From NCBI GenBank assembly GCA_048013815.1, contig CM106586.1, positions 24,242,001 to 24,306,000 of the forward strand: a stretch of DNA of 64,000 nt. The letters are read 5' to 3'. Positions 1 to 13,038 of the stretch are shown in pieces. Made by a program: the position numbers and the translations under genes. The DNA comes from Setoptus koraiensis (Eukaryota; Arthropoda). The notes beneath the pieces were generated by a model. That model ran no database searches. It worked only from the letters and a program-made list of their open reading frames with translations, and had not been told where the DNA came from. The stretch's first letter is position 1, and every line of letters begins with the position of its first letter.

Positions 1-414
1 TATTGTGCTACACTCTAGTGCGTCTTACCTGTGCTGGCTTGTTGTCACGTCACTACATGTAGCCGGTATATCCATGCATGAATATTGTTCAGCTACACGG
101 ATATGTCACCAGCACATGTCACCATTGGCAGCTGATCGGCGGTCATGGGCGCCAATGAGCATGACATTTGTAGTTGCTGCTAATGGTTTTTGTGTGACGA
201 GCGGCCGGATAATATTCAATAGCAATACAACTTATATAACAAGAGTACAACAATAGTATAACAATGCCATACACACAGCATAACTATACTATAGGTAGTG
301 ACTGGATAAATAGATGGATAGTCAGTTGTTTCAGTTGAGCGAACTCGTCGTCGGAATGCGCACCCAAAATAGACAACACACACACACACATCAGAGCGTA
401 TAAGTTGCCATTTT

Positions 415-508
415 TGTTGTTGTGCTTGTTGGCGCTGCTGTTGTGGTTGTCGGTGTTGTGGTTGTCGGTGTTGTTGTTGCTGTTGTTGTTGCTGCTGTTG
501 TTGTTGGG
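415..508. repeat. GTT/GCT triplet tract
   Basis: About 94 bp of imperfect GTT, GCT, GTG and GTC triplets. Poly-Leu and poly-Val frames on + and a poly-Asn frame on - are by-products of the repeat. Confidence 0.9.
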
Positions 509-945
509 ATCCGTCATTATTTATGGTATGATATTATTTTTATTTTTGCCCAATGTGAACACACAAGAGTGTCTATACAACAGCAAGCCAACAGCACACA
601 ACATGCGACCAGAAAAGTTTTCTTGTCTTTGTGTTATCGCTGCAACGACTTGCCTTATTGTAAATTGTTCATTTTGATGAGATAATTATTCTTCTCAGTC
701 ACACATCTCACTCGAATCGAATCGACTCAACTCAAGTGTTCGCTGTCTCTTGATCTATCTCATGTATACATATTGCATGTATATGCAGCGTCGGCATATC
801 CAGAGTCACTCATTCAAAGCGAATAATGGATTCTTTCTCTCTCTCTCTCTCTCGCCAGCCATGCAACTATCTGGCGAATCATCACGGTGTTCATTTGACT
901 TTGAGTAGACACTGTCGACTAACTCAATACGCTATATATTATATG

Positions 946-1033
946 ATTATGATGACTGCGACGATGACTGCCGCGATGACTGCCATGATGATTGCTATGA
1001 TGATTGCGATTGCGATGACGATGATGTACAGCG
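946..1033. repeat. Imperfect ATG/ACG/ATT triplet tract
   Basis: A run of degenerate triplets of the form gatgactgc and gatgattgc, giving a Met/Thr/Ala-rich frame. No start context or homology suggests coding. Confidence 0.8.
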
Positions 1034-1446
1034 CGCCAATATGATGATGCGGCCCGCCGCATCATCCCGAGCCGCATGTATTATTTGAAGATGGCGCGAT
1101 GAGCACAACAGATTACAGACACACATCAATTAGTGGGATAATTTCTCAATATTTCTCGATATTTTCCAATATTTTCCAATATTTTTATATTGTCTAGCCG
1201 GTTGTTGGTAGTGGCTGTTCATGGCATCATAGGCAGCATCATGGCCGTCATCATAGCTACACCTGAGCTACACCCGAGCTACACCTGAGAGCCGTAGAGG
1301 TTAAAGATAAAAGACCTGGCGAGAGACTGCAGGCAACAGCCAGATATTGCTAGCTGTCTCACTGTTGATCGGGCATATCTAGCCGGCGCGATGCCATGAG
1401 ACAAGAGAGCATCGACCGATCGTTGCCATCGGGACACATACACTAC

Positions 1447-1463
1447 GACAACAACAACAACAA

Positions 1464-1516
<53 letters not shown>

Positions 1517-1575
1517 ACAACAACAACTACTACGACAACAACAACTACGGCCAAAGCGGCAACAACAACAAAACA
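1447..1575. repeat. CAA and CAACAG composite microsatellite
   Basis: A CAA block, then about nine CAGCAA hexamers, then CAA again with interruptions. On + it reads poly-Asn/Ser and on - poly-Val/Ala or poly-Cys; such symmetry points to repeat, not gene. Confidence 0.9.
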
Positions 1576-2196
1576 AGTAATTACGCCAACAACAACAGCG
1601 CCAGCAGCATCAATAGAGCGTACGATAATTGCGAAGCTAGCGCGGGATTAGTGGTCGCGTAGTCGAACAGTGATTGATTGCAGCTACCCACGTACTATAA
1701 ACTAAAGTATAAGCTAGAAGTTATAATAAAAATCCGAGCTCTGGACAAGCTGTGTCAAGGCTGCTGTGAGAGGAACAACAACAACAATAACAAGATGATA
1801 TTGAGCGTGTGTGTGCGTTCGGACCAATCAGAAAGTGAGCTCAACTCTGATATAGGCTCACTAGACGCTACTCGCACCTGTCTCTGTGTTTAGTTACCCA
1901 GGTAAGAGCATTTAACAACAAGACAGAGCAATCTCATTCGCGGACGATACGCGAGAATTCGAATTGGCATTCGAATTGTCGAACGGGCGAACGCTCGAAT
2001 GTGTGCTGTTGGCTCCAATGTTCTGACAATGGCTCACACCAACCGACACACACACACACACACTGCTAAACGTGAACTGGATGATAAAGAACAATAAACG
2101 TTATTGTTCTTCTTCTCTCTTACGCTGCATGGATATATAGTTAGGTTGACGTTGTTTTATTCGAGATTGTCCATGTTTATTATCATCTCTTCTAAT

Positions 2197-2270
2197 GTTG
2201 TTGCTGCTGCTGCCGCACAACAGCAACAACAGCGCCAACTACAACGCCAACAACAACGCCAACAGCAGAA
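2197..2270. repeat. Strand-switching triplet repeat (GTT/CTG then CAA/CAG)
   Basis: A GTTGTTGCTGCTGCTG run is followed at once by CAACAGCAACAACAGC and CAACAACGCCAAC units, so the two halves are near reverse complements and could fold into a hairpin. Confidence 0.75.
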
Positions 2271-3072
2271 TTGAATCCACGCATCGAGTCATCGCTGGAA
2301 CAATAACAATAACTTACTTTATCTCATCTTCTTTAGCTTACCTTGGCAACAATACTGGCCGCTGTTGTTGTTGTTGTTGTTGGCGCCTAATATGTAGCTG
2401 GCTTTACAGCATCACTACATATTAGGCATATTACATAAAATCACACACATTTGATCTGACAAAGATTACTCCTACTGTTTCTATGTGCTGGGCGCAATTG
2501 TCTTTGTATGTCTACTCCGCCGACAACGAGACAACAACCAGACAACAACCAGACTAGACAAGATCGAAGCAACCGAAGCACATAACGAGCACATATATAC
2601 AGGTATTGAGCAGCAATATTATTTGAGGCACAGTGAGCAAAAATAAACTTTATTATTATTATCAGCGTCATGATGAGATTATCGGCGCAATTGATCAACG
2701 TTGACTTGAACTATTTCTCTTTTTATCGCATGTTCGCCAGCCAATAATGAGGCTAGGCAGTCAGAGATCTAGCGAATGATCAAGCGATGATCGCCTTGGC
2801 ATATTCTATTATCTCACTTATTACTGCTCATTGTTGTTGCTGTTGCTGTTGTTGTTATTACCGTCACTATTATTACCAATGCTGTTGCTATTATTATTAG
2901 AATAGACACACAACTACCTACTGGTATTATTAATGTGCCTTGTTTAATGTACACTCGCCACTAACAAGCGTACGAGTTGCAATAATATTCAATTGCTGCA
3001 CACCCTTACATAATAATCACAACAACCTTTTATAGGACACTATTGGCGCGCCTATCACTTACACATGCGCAA

Positions 3073-3098
3073 ACATATCATAACACGCTATGATATGT
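3073..3098. repeat. Perfect 10-bp inverted repeat with 6-nt loop
   Basis: ACATATCATA, loop acacgc, TATGATATGT. The right arm is followed by a partial third copy (ctatgatatac). No gene adjoins it. Confidence 0.75.
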
Positions 3099-4250
3099 GC
3101 TATGATATACGCACATGAGTATCACATTGCACGCACACCTTTTATAGGCAACTTTTTTCCTCCAATCAACTGCTGTCAAGGTGAACTAATAGTGCCATAC
3201 ACACGACCCCTCACACTGTGCAAGTTACACACTTTTGCCACTTTACCATACCTTGCACACATTATGTAACACTGCTTACATAATACAACCATTATTATTG
3301 TTTTTGTTGTTAGTATTATATCGTTGTAAGAGGTATGCACGCAAAGGTGTTTTTATTCGCCATTATGCTGGTCGTATCATAAATCTTTTGCGTAATGATT
3401 TGCGCGCAATTGTATGTTTGTTGGCCATTAGATTAGATCCGTCAGTTAGCTGCAACAATATTATGTGCATGCACATGTCCGCGCACGCTGAATCGCAGCA
3501 CAATCTAAGCAATCTGTGCCAAACGAATACTGTACAAATACAGTACAAGTAGTTGGTTCAATAGTTTGGCCCATCGGGCACAGTAGCTATACGACACTGT
3601 GCCAAATGTTGTTGCGTGCATCATCAACGAGCGCACGTTACATGACAGTAGTACTCTACTGTGCAGTACTGATAGTAGTAGTGGTAGTGCGGGTTATATA
3701 ATAATAATAATTACAATCTGTATATAACTGTCGCACGAGGGGTAGAGGTGTCAGAGATCCCCTCATGACACTTATATCAGTTAGTTGCGTGTTGTACAAT
3801 GTTGAATGTGTCACTCGCTCAATTGTCGTCCACGACTACGCTCGCGCCCCCTTTTAACAAGACACAACTGCAACAACGACGCGCAACAACAACCAACGAC
3901 GACGAGCAAGATACTTGTGGCCTCATGTTATTGGGCTCGGTTATGGATTAGGTCGAGTTTGTTGTTGGGTCGCACTATGAGTGTTTACCTAGTGATTGTG
4001 GGCCCAACTCAAAAGTTATACGCACACACACGGCGAGAGAATAAGCGGCCTTTGTTGATAGTGGGCCCACTAGGCCAACTAACAAGCCTACTACTTATGT
4101 GATACTACTTGTGTCATACTACTTGTGTCATATATTAGTGAGTGACGCCGCTCACAAGAAGTGTCACTGTTGATAATATCAGCTGGCAGGGCCAGTACTT
4201 AGCGCCATCGAGAGAGCGGCTTGATTCCAATGAAACATAATCTCTGTACA

Positions 4251-4318
4251 GTTGTTGTTATGGTTGTTGTTGTTGTTGTTGTTGTTGCTGTTGTTGGTGG
4301 TGCTGTCGTTGTTGTTGC
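4251..4318. repeat. GTT triplet tract
   Basis: About 68 bp of GTT with GCT and GGT interruptions; reads poly-Asn on the minus strand. Confidence 0.9.
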
Positions 4319-6561
4319 CATTTGAATCAATGTAAGTGTGCGCCAGCAACGAAGGAAATGGAATGGCAATAGAATAACTCAAAGTGCAATTGCAATTCCG
4401 TTTTGGCAATTGCACCATGTGATAGTGTTTCAATGTGTGTTCTTTTGGAAAGAGAATTGGCGCATTGAGAGCGACACATGGAGTGAGTTTTGTTGCTCAG
4501 TGTGTTAATCACCGATCGCCATACATGTACTTGTATATACACTCGATTATCTGTGTGTGTTGTCGACTATATTCGATATATACACTGTATATCTACACTT
4601 TATCATATATACACAGTGTGTAGTTTAGATCGTGAGTGACTAGTGTGAGTTGTGTGTGTCTCTATACACCTATAATTATATGTTAACGGAGGTGCTAGGG
4701 CATCATCACTTATAGTCGTCATCGTCGGCGTGAGTACGGCACAACAACGACGACGATCATCATCCAATTATCTGGAGCACAATTCAGAACGAGTGTCGGC
4801 ACAGAGCAGACTAGACAGTAGACAGTAGACAGTAGAGAGTGAGAAAGATCCATCTCTCACTGGCTGTGTGTCGCTCTCGAAAAGTAGATAGCATACAACA
4901 GATAATATAACACAGCCAGCCAAACACATAGAGAGCAAAGAATAGAGAAGCTTCTTTTCGCTGCCACTTAAACGCACTCACTTGCACACACTAGCGAGCC
5001 AGCCGAACCGAACCGAACCGAAGCGAACAGAAACGAGCCAACACAACACAAGACACAAGCTGGCCTATATTTGTGTAATGTTATGTGAGCAATCTATAGG
5101 AGCGATCATGTCTCTCTTTGTGTTTAAGATATTACATATGTAAGTTATTGTACATGTGTGTACACATTATCTGTCTTGCCTCGAGCCACTCGCTTACTCG
5201 CCGATTTTGATTCCCTTCGATCGGCTTCGATCTGGGGACCCCATGCGAGCCCAGCAATAAGCGCACAGTGGGGCCCCATGCTAGACCAGCCAAACAACTC
5301 GAGACGCTTGTGTGTTGGCCGTGCTTGTGGGCCAAGGGCTCAGCTTAAGGCAACCAACGGCACCGCTTAAACGGCACTGGCACGCGCAATTACATTTACG
5401 TTGGCCAAAGCGCGCGCTTTAATTTTCATAATAATACATGATGCTGCTCGACCTATATCTGTCTCGCTGTCTCGCTGGCTGGCTAGCTGACTGGCTGACT
5501 GGCCTCACTGGCCTCACTGGCCCCAAATCTCTCACATGCATGCAGTTTAGTATCGTATAACGGGCACACCTGACGGCGCCAGTTGAGTGCTTGAGCAAAT
5601 AATAGCAAATGCCAAAACTACAACACAAAGCAATAGAAAGGCATAGAGAGCAGTAGAAAGGAATACGAAGCAACACAAAGGAATACAAAGGAAAGATGAT
5701 TCTTTTCGGATGCACACCACGGCCTGTGTGGATATATATTTTGTGCCATGTGGAGATATATTTTGTGCTGTGTTGATACATATTGTTGTGTTTCGTGTAT
5801 CGCTGGTCAACGAAAAGGCCTTTGCCAAACGACCAAAACAAGACACACAACTAACCATTGCGCCATCTCACATCTTACTATCACCAATATCCGATCAGTC
5901 TCATACGACACACACCGGCCAAACACAGGTAATATGAGGTCAGGTTGTAGTTAGTTTCTTTTGTTGGGGTGCGATATGGTGCTTTCGATTTATATTAGCA
6001 TTAACAACAATAACTAACAACCAATGTTGTTGTTGTTGTTGTTGTTTTTTGTTGTTTTTTAACATGATGGCTGGAATTATTTACCAGTGGCGCCATCTAG
6101 CAGGCATATATTTAACTTGAGTCACAAACAGTAATTCAATTGGACTGTGCAGCGACTACCAAGTTGGTAGTGCCAACGACAACAATACAAATGCAGCTTA
6201 CAACAACGACAACCTACAACAACAGCAACAACATGTACCGTGTATAGCCAATGGACCGGCCAATAGATGCCAATGAGAATCAATCTATGCATTGAGACAA
6301 CAACAATCGCCATTTTATTCACCAGATAACGGTTACCAGATATTACAGCAGTTGGTTACAATGAGTTGTGTGTGCCAGTAACTAAACTCATCACGTAATG
6401 GTGATAATATGATAATGACAATGGGTGTACGAAGGTGAGTCATACGAGTTAGTTCAATTAGTGGTTTATGTTGCCCTGTCCATATAGCGATAAGGTACAA
6501 GCTACTACTGTTGCAGTGGTTATTCTATTATCTGACTCGCCTATATATTTATATGCATCTC

Positions 6562-6645
6562 TGTGGTTGTTGTTGTGGTTGTTGTCGCTGTTGTTGTGGT
6601 GGTCGGTGTTGTTGCTCGACAACAACAACAGCAGCAGCAGCAACG
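6562..6645. repeat. Strand-switching triplet repeat (GTT to CAA/CAG)
   Basis: A GTT/GTG-rich run ends in gttgttg, then ctcga, then caacaacaac and four CAG units, giving a perfect central hairpin. Same architecture as 2197-2270. Confidence 0.75.
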
Positions 6646-7348
6646 AGCCGATCAGATCAGATGCTGGCTTCGAGACAAACACAACAAAGCTTGTAACACA
6701 GATGCGCGTTGCAACAACTGCAACTAACTGTATCGAGCTACAACATAGTGATAACACACTGATACACACACAGGTAGTTTGTTGGCAAACGGATATAGCA
6801 CACAAAGCAGACAAATGGAGCTCATCTGATACTATCAGACGGATAGTGGCATCAACTGGCGCTAACTGTCAGTAATTGTGCGCGCCCTTATAATTGGCGC
6901 CGTGGTCTTGCCGTCAATCATACGTGTGCCGTTATGTTGGCACTATCAAGAGCGAATATCTCACAAGATGCCAGATCCATCTTTTGTGTGCCACGAAACA
7001 CCAATCATTATTATTATTATTATTACTGTTGCGCGTCAAATATCACCTATAACAGATCTTGGTCTCTTGATTTCGCTCGCTCGCGTTCTGTTTCTTTTTG
7101 TTGTTGTTGCCGTGGTTGCCGTTGTTGCCATTGTTGCTTTTGTTGCTGTTGCTGGCAGTGATGCGATCTGATAATTGAACTGAGATCGCATCGCAAAATT
7201 TGGCTTGTCATTGCCGATCTCTGAACATTTCCAGCAACAGCAACAACAACAACAACAACCACCACCAGTCAAGAACGGCAAAAACTGGCAACTAATTGAA
7301 TAAGTCTTGCAGTCATTGCATCATGCGTGTCAGCCATAATTGTGGCCA

Positions 7349-7356
7349 TATAAAAG
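7349..7356 (+). promoter_or_regulatory. Candidate TATA box
   Basis: A strong TATAAAAG (followed by GG) stands in locally more GC-rich DNA (ctcgccggctgc) about 30 bp before a plausible initiation region near 7380-7390. A possible splice donor (cgaacag, then gtgtag) lies about 145 bp downstream. No coding exon was recognised after it, so it may serve a 5' exon or a non-coding RNA. Confidence 0.4.
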
Positions 7357-7449
7357 GGACTCGCCGGCTGCAAGCGACCAAAAGAGGCGCACACTTGTTA
7401 GTTAGCGGCTGTTGCAATCAATTATCATATTGATAGCGGTGTTTTTTAT

Positions 7450-7494
7450 TGCTGTTGTTGCTGTCGTTGTTGTTGTTGTTGCTGCTGCTGCTGC
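7450..7494. repeat. GTT/GCT triplet tract
   Basis: Tgctgttgttgctgtcgttg-type triplets ending in four GCT units; no coding support. Confidence 0.85.
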
Positions 7495-7660
7495 GAACAG
7501 GTGTAGTTAAGAAAGCCCGCACAGTTGTTTGGTGCGCAATGGTTGTAGTTGTTGGGGCTCAACAACTAGTATTTGCAAGCAAGCAAATGCAACATAAACG
7601 TTGCTGCTCTTGCATCATCTGGATTCGTTATGGCGCTGCTACCGACTCACTGACCGCTCG

Positions 7661-7692
7661 TGTGTGTGTGTGTGCGTGTGTGTGTGTGTGTA
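7661..7692. repeat. TG dinucleotide tract
   Basis: Sixteen TG units with a single CG interruption. Confidence 0.95.
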
Positions 7693-8008
7693 TAAGTTGC
7701 CACTTTTACCTTGATCTGAGTGGCAGCATGATAATATAATAATAGTAATAATAATCAGAGATGATAGCAATAACAGTTGCAATATAGAGCTATATATTAT
7801 GTAATATATAATATTATTGTTATTGTTATTATTACTAGTAATGACCAATATTGACAAGTGTGTTTACTCAGTTGCTTACTCACTCGGCGCTGCTTTGTCC
7901 TTTTGAGCCCGGTTGCGCAATATGCGCCAGGTAAGCGGTATTGCGATAGCCGCAAGTCGCCATTGTTTGTTGAATTGTGCAATTGTTGATGCGCAAGTCT
8001 GCCTCAAC

Positions 8009-8050
8009 ACTACACACTCTGTACTACACACTCTGTACTACACACTCTGT
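8009..8050. repeat. 14-bp tandem repeat, three copies
   Basis: Three identical units of actacacactctgt in direct succession, then the start of a fourth. Confidence 0.95.
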
Positions 8051-8969
8051 AGCTTGCAGACTGTAGGCAGCCCGCAAATAAGCAACAAACAACGATCATC
8101 ATCATTATTATATAATATATATAATGCACACAACAACAGCAACAACAACAACAACGACAACAAACTGAAACTGATTAAAAATCGAACAACAAAAACAGAC
8201 AATTATTTTGTTGTAAGAGACTCTTAATTTTATGTTTATCCACTGTCCACTATCATCAACATGATGATGCTAATATTATATAATAATAATGGATATAATA
8301 ATATTGGATGGCACAACGCACACGCACACACATGCATGCGGTCGGCATGATGAAACACACACACACACACATATCGGAGTGTGTGATATTAACTCCGATG
8401 CTACCATGATTACATAAGAGATAAACTAACTCTTGTTGGCGGTTAGCACAGTGAGTGAGAGAGAGAGAGAGAGATTCGCTAGAGAGGGGATAAGCATAAA
8501 AATGAGCTCTATGCATCATTGGTCATTATGGCTTCAATTTGTCCAACGATCAATAAACATGTTGAGCATAATGTGTGTTTACGTAACCATTGTTTGTCAT
8601 TGTCATTATAACTCTTATCACTCTTGTGTGTTCTTATTGGACAATTCTCTCTCGTTCTTTATACTGTTTCTGTGCGCTAAGATATGGCCAAAATAAAGGC
8701 AACATATAGCCAAAATACAGCCAAGATACAGCCAAGATACAGCAAAAACAAAGCCAAACGTATAGCCACTGGCCATGGCCGAACACACAGCCAAACGATT
8801 GAAATGAACAAATGGATATAGTTGGCACTATAACAAGCAAGCAAACAGTATTAATATTACTTACTCTTTTAATTTTTATCAACTTGGCTGCCAACATCAT
8901 CATCATTATACTTGCATGTGTGTCTGTGTAGCAATCATCATGCTCGTATATTGTCCTGTCTTTTTATCT

Positions 8970-9017
8970 GTCTTTTGCATTATCGGTCTTTTGCATTATC
9001 GGTCTTTTGCATTATCT
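8970..9017. repeat. 16-bp tandem repeat, three copies
   Basis: Units of gtcttttgcattatcg, the last ending in t, followed by a fourth partial unit (gtctta). Confidence 0.95.
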
Positions 9018-11240
9018 GTCTTAGACAGACACACACTCGAAGCGACTCGATGCTAATTTATTTCATTATGCTCCATGATGTTTGACAAAAATCGCAAAAA
9101 ATACATACGACAACAACAATGCAACCACCAACAACAAATGATTGCTTCTTCTTCTTCTTTGTTTGTTTTTTGGCTTGCCTGCCTGATTGCTAGCATACAC
9201 ATTGGGACTATGGACACACACACCATAGTTTGAAAGGTGTAATAGTAAAGTATAGGCGTGTTCACTTCCGTTGTCGCATGCTGCTGTCGTGGTCTGAGGT
9301 TGCTAATGACAAGAAAGAACAAACAAAGTTGAACAATTGAAGGTTAAACCGGTTGACAATGAACAAAAAGTAGCAAGAGACAAGAAGTAATTAAGTATCA
9401 TTTTACTCCATTCACTCATTGAGTCAAATGAGTAAGTAGGCAGGCTATCGATAAATCGATTTATTTATTCGTTTATTAATAGGCTAACTAATGAACAACA
9501 AAGCAGCAACAGCATGATTATTAGTATTAATATTGTTGTAGGCAAACAAAGAGGCGCCGAAGAAATGAGATTGGCCAAACGGTTGAGTTGATGGGAGAAG
9601 AAACGGAAACGAAGACGAGACAACGGGCAAACAACAATTGCGCTAACACTAATTAGCGGTTTCGGCCAACCAGTGGCAATGTGATTCGTGTAGGCGTGGG
9701 CGGTTGTGGCCACCATTAACACACTTACACTGACTGAGACGGTGGCCCAATGTATAAAAATATAACTGTCGATTGGCACGAGCATTCACCACACAGTCAG
9801 TAGTATTGATTATACTATGCAAAAACCATACTGATTAGGCCATTACTACTTGGCCAGATGTGTCGCCAGGTCGTATTGCTGGCGCACTTTTGAGCATCAA
9901 TAATCGATAATTATTCAAGTTCTGGCCATGACAGACACAAACACAACACACATGGTGAAACAGGTAAACATATCCCAATGTAGCCTAAACCAGCTATATA
10001 CCAGATATGGTGACATTTTTAAACTGCTCAAATAGACCAATGATGAGACGAACTGAACTAACAGCAACTTGTATGAATTGGTTACTTGTAAGCAAGAGCA
10101 CGAATGCAAATTATTCATGGCCACGTCGAGATCTTTTGCCAGTTTCACATCTTTTGCAAGAGTTACAGTATGTATGTATGATATATATCAACTGACCAAA
10201 TGATATAGTTGCAAGTTGACGAGCACAGAACACAACAATTGATGACAACAACAATAGATTCGAATACCCACCTATTTACACACACACATACACACACGTT
10301 CGAGGTAAGTAATGGTTGTTGTAAGTAATTTGTTTATTGTATTTACCTAAATGGGCATGAACTAAAGCCAAAATGAAGATAATGAAATAAGTGGATTTCT
10401 CTTCTTTTCCAGTCAATTTGATGCTCTTGTTGTCGTGGTTGTTGTTTCTGTTAGTTTTATGATAGGTGAAAAATAATACCTTCACCTACTTTCATATTCT
10501 CTCTATCATTGTTTGCTTTTCTTTTTGCTCCTCGATACACACACCATCTGATAGTGCCTATAGTTTTGCAGTATGTCATGTTGTGGGCCACTAAAGGCCA
10601 TACTGACCATGCCAGCGACCATGCCAGTGACCATAGCAGTGACCATAATAGCAGCGAGCGAAGAATGCGGAATCTCTCTATTCGCCATCGTATTAGTAAT
10701 GTATTAGTGGCCATGTCCCGTGATGGCGAGGAATCTTACAGGAATCTCTCGACACACTATTCAATAACTATGCTCATATCGAGTGTTTACTACTCGATTG
10801 GTGTGTCTGCCCCACTTATCCAATAACACTTTTCAAGTGTCTCTCTATCTGGTGTCTCATCTCACATCTCATAAAAATCTTCTTTTGGGATTCTTTTGGA
10901 GAAAACATTTTATTTTGCTTTATTTTATTTCATTTTATTTTATTAACACCAGACCAAACCAGAGATTTACACAGTGACTATGTTTGTCTAATGTATAGAT
11001 AGATGATAGTCGGTTGGAGTGATGGACACTCGATGATGATGAACAACATGACAGCAGTTACATTGATTTTGGTTGGATCAATTTAGCCGATAGATGCCAT
11101 TTGAACCAGTTGCCATTGAGCCAGCTGCCCGCTCGATTGATCCATCAGTGCATCGGTGCATTGGTCAACCGGTCAGCTGGTCAGTTGGTCAGTTTGGTGT
11201 GAAGTGACCACTAGTGATGGGCAGCAGCAGCACCTCTCAT

Positions 11241-11330
11241 ATCAGTAATGATCAGTAATGATCGGTGGTGATTGGTGGTGATCGGTGGTGATCGGTGGTG
11301 ATCTGCGATGATCTGTAGTGATCAGGTGAT
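11241..11330. repeat. 10-bp tandem repeat, nine units
   Basis: Nine decamers of the form atcNgtNgtg (atcagtaatg, atcggtggtg, atctgtagtg and others). The GATC step recurs every 10 bp, close to one helical turn. Confidence 0.9.
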
Positions 11331-12539
11331 AGGAACGCCATGAAGAGGCCAAACAATATAATAATGGTGATAATAATGATGATGGTATATAGATCTCAGT
11401 GTTGAGATTGATCCATTGTGTGTGATTGTCGAGTGTCGTTATTCAAGTGGCACTACTGGTGATCTCGACAACTATGGCAAATACTCAAACTCATCCCGTG
11501 GCCTCTATCAACTAGAAATAGTCAGTCTCATAGTCAATGATCAGTCAACAAGCCTCCAACAAGCAACCAATACTCGATGCCATGCACAGAGGCATTCCTA
11601 ACAACTAAACAATCACAGCTCAAATGCCCCATTGTCACATCAAACTACTAAATACTCTGACTGAACATAACGGTGCTTACTTGTAGAATCTCTTCTCATA
11701 TCATCGAATGTATAAATGTATAAATGGTAGAAATCAACATGAGACAAATTCTCTAATTGTTGCTGGCCCCACCAACTGTGAGCACCAGCAACATGTAATG
11801 CAGTTTGGCAGCCATAAATGTCTCACTCTATTGTGCCCACCATGTTGTCGCTATGTTATCATCGCTATTATAGACATAGATATAGATGAATAAATTATCA
11901 TGCAGCAGCAGCAGCCCACCTTCATCTGGAATCATGCTAGAATCATCATAAAATCAGTTTTTATCATGCCAGAATCATTGGGAGTGCAGAGCAAAGAAAA
12001 AGAAAGTTGTTGAGTGGTGTGTGGACATACAGTGGCCATAATTATGTTTGTTTTGTGGTCATCTCGTTGTCGTCTTATTTTACCATACACTGTATGTATG
12101 TGCCAGACCAAATGCTCAATGCTCAATGCTAAATGCTGTTCAATGGTGCCCAATAGTGGACGACCACAATTATTGATATTGACATTTTAAATACATACAC
12201 ATCATCTCTTGTTACAAGACTCTTGTATCAACTAAAACACACCATGTTGACACTTTGCCCATACCTCCGCCTGCCATTATATTTATATAAACCAGCGATA
12301 TATATATATATATATTTAACATTGCAACAGTATGTTTACTTTGCATGTTTATTGTCTCATGTCCAGCTCTCGCTCGAATGGTGGCTGGCTCACAATTATT
12401 GACAACAATACAATTGTAGCATAATAGTGGTCAATAAGTAATAATCGACGGCTCATATCACGTAACCATCAATAAGCTGCACCATCGATAAGTTGGCTAA
12501 ATCCAGAGAAAAGAAAATAATTTATTTTGTCCACAATTG

Positions 12540-12616
12540 GTCGCTAGTTGGTCGCTAGTTGGTCGCTAGTTGGTCGCTAGTTGGTCGCTAGTTGGTCGCT
12601 AGTTGGTCGCTGGTTG
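12540..12616. repeat. 11-bp tandem repeat, seven copies
   Basis: Seven direct copies of gtcgctagttg; only the last differs, by one base (gtcgctggttg). The homogeneity implies recent expansion. Confidence 0.95.
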
Positions 12617-13038
12617 GTGTCGGCGTTGCTCTCAAGTGCATTCGTTGCTTGGCTGCTTGATTGTCACCAACTGAGTGGTCAGTGGCTCAACATGATGGAC
12701 AACAACAATACAAACAAGTGACTGGCGTATGACAAATGACCATAGCGCCTTAATTACAACAGTCGCCACTATTTATTTCTCCCTTCTACCCTTCTCTCTG
12801 GCAATAGTGGCAATAGATCTATCTCTCAATAGATTGTAAAAACACAACAAAATATTGGTGATATTTTCACAGCAAGTGCCACTTATCAATATTGTTGTTT
12901 TATGTGTTTTATTCTCTCTTTATAATAGCACCATGGTTGTGGCATGATAACAGATTGTTATCATGGAAAGCACCTTTTGTTTGCTGTAGCCATTAGTGAG
13001 ATGCGTATGTGTGATATTGGCCATATCATCTAAGCGCT

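Larger units (their letters stand above)
1..7300. other. Gene-free, microsatellite-rich region
   Basis: No reading frame here looks like a protein. The longer open frames are translations of simple repeats (poly-Asn/Ser, poly-Leu, poly-Val, poly-Cys) and have mirror-image partners on the other strand. The DNA is dominated by CAA/GTT, CAG/CTG, TG/CA and ATG-type triplet or dinucleotide tracts separated by unremarkable sequence. It may be intergenic or lie inside a large intron of a gene outside the window; the sequence alone does not decide. Confidence 0.7.
7700..13038. other. Gene-free region with short tandem repeats
   Basis: No open frame resembles a protein family. The stretch carries several small tandem arrays (listed separately), GA and CA tracts, and otherwise plain AT-rich DNA. 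Confidence 0.7.

Noticed and set aside
1279-1662. Poly-Asn/Ser (+) and poly-Val or poly-Cys (-) open frames
   Set aside because: They are translations of one CAA/CAG microsatellite on both strands, with no flanking coding signal.
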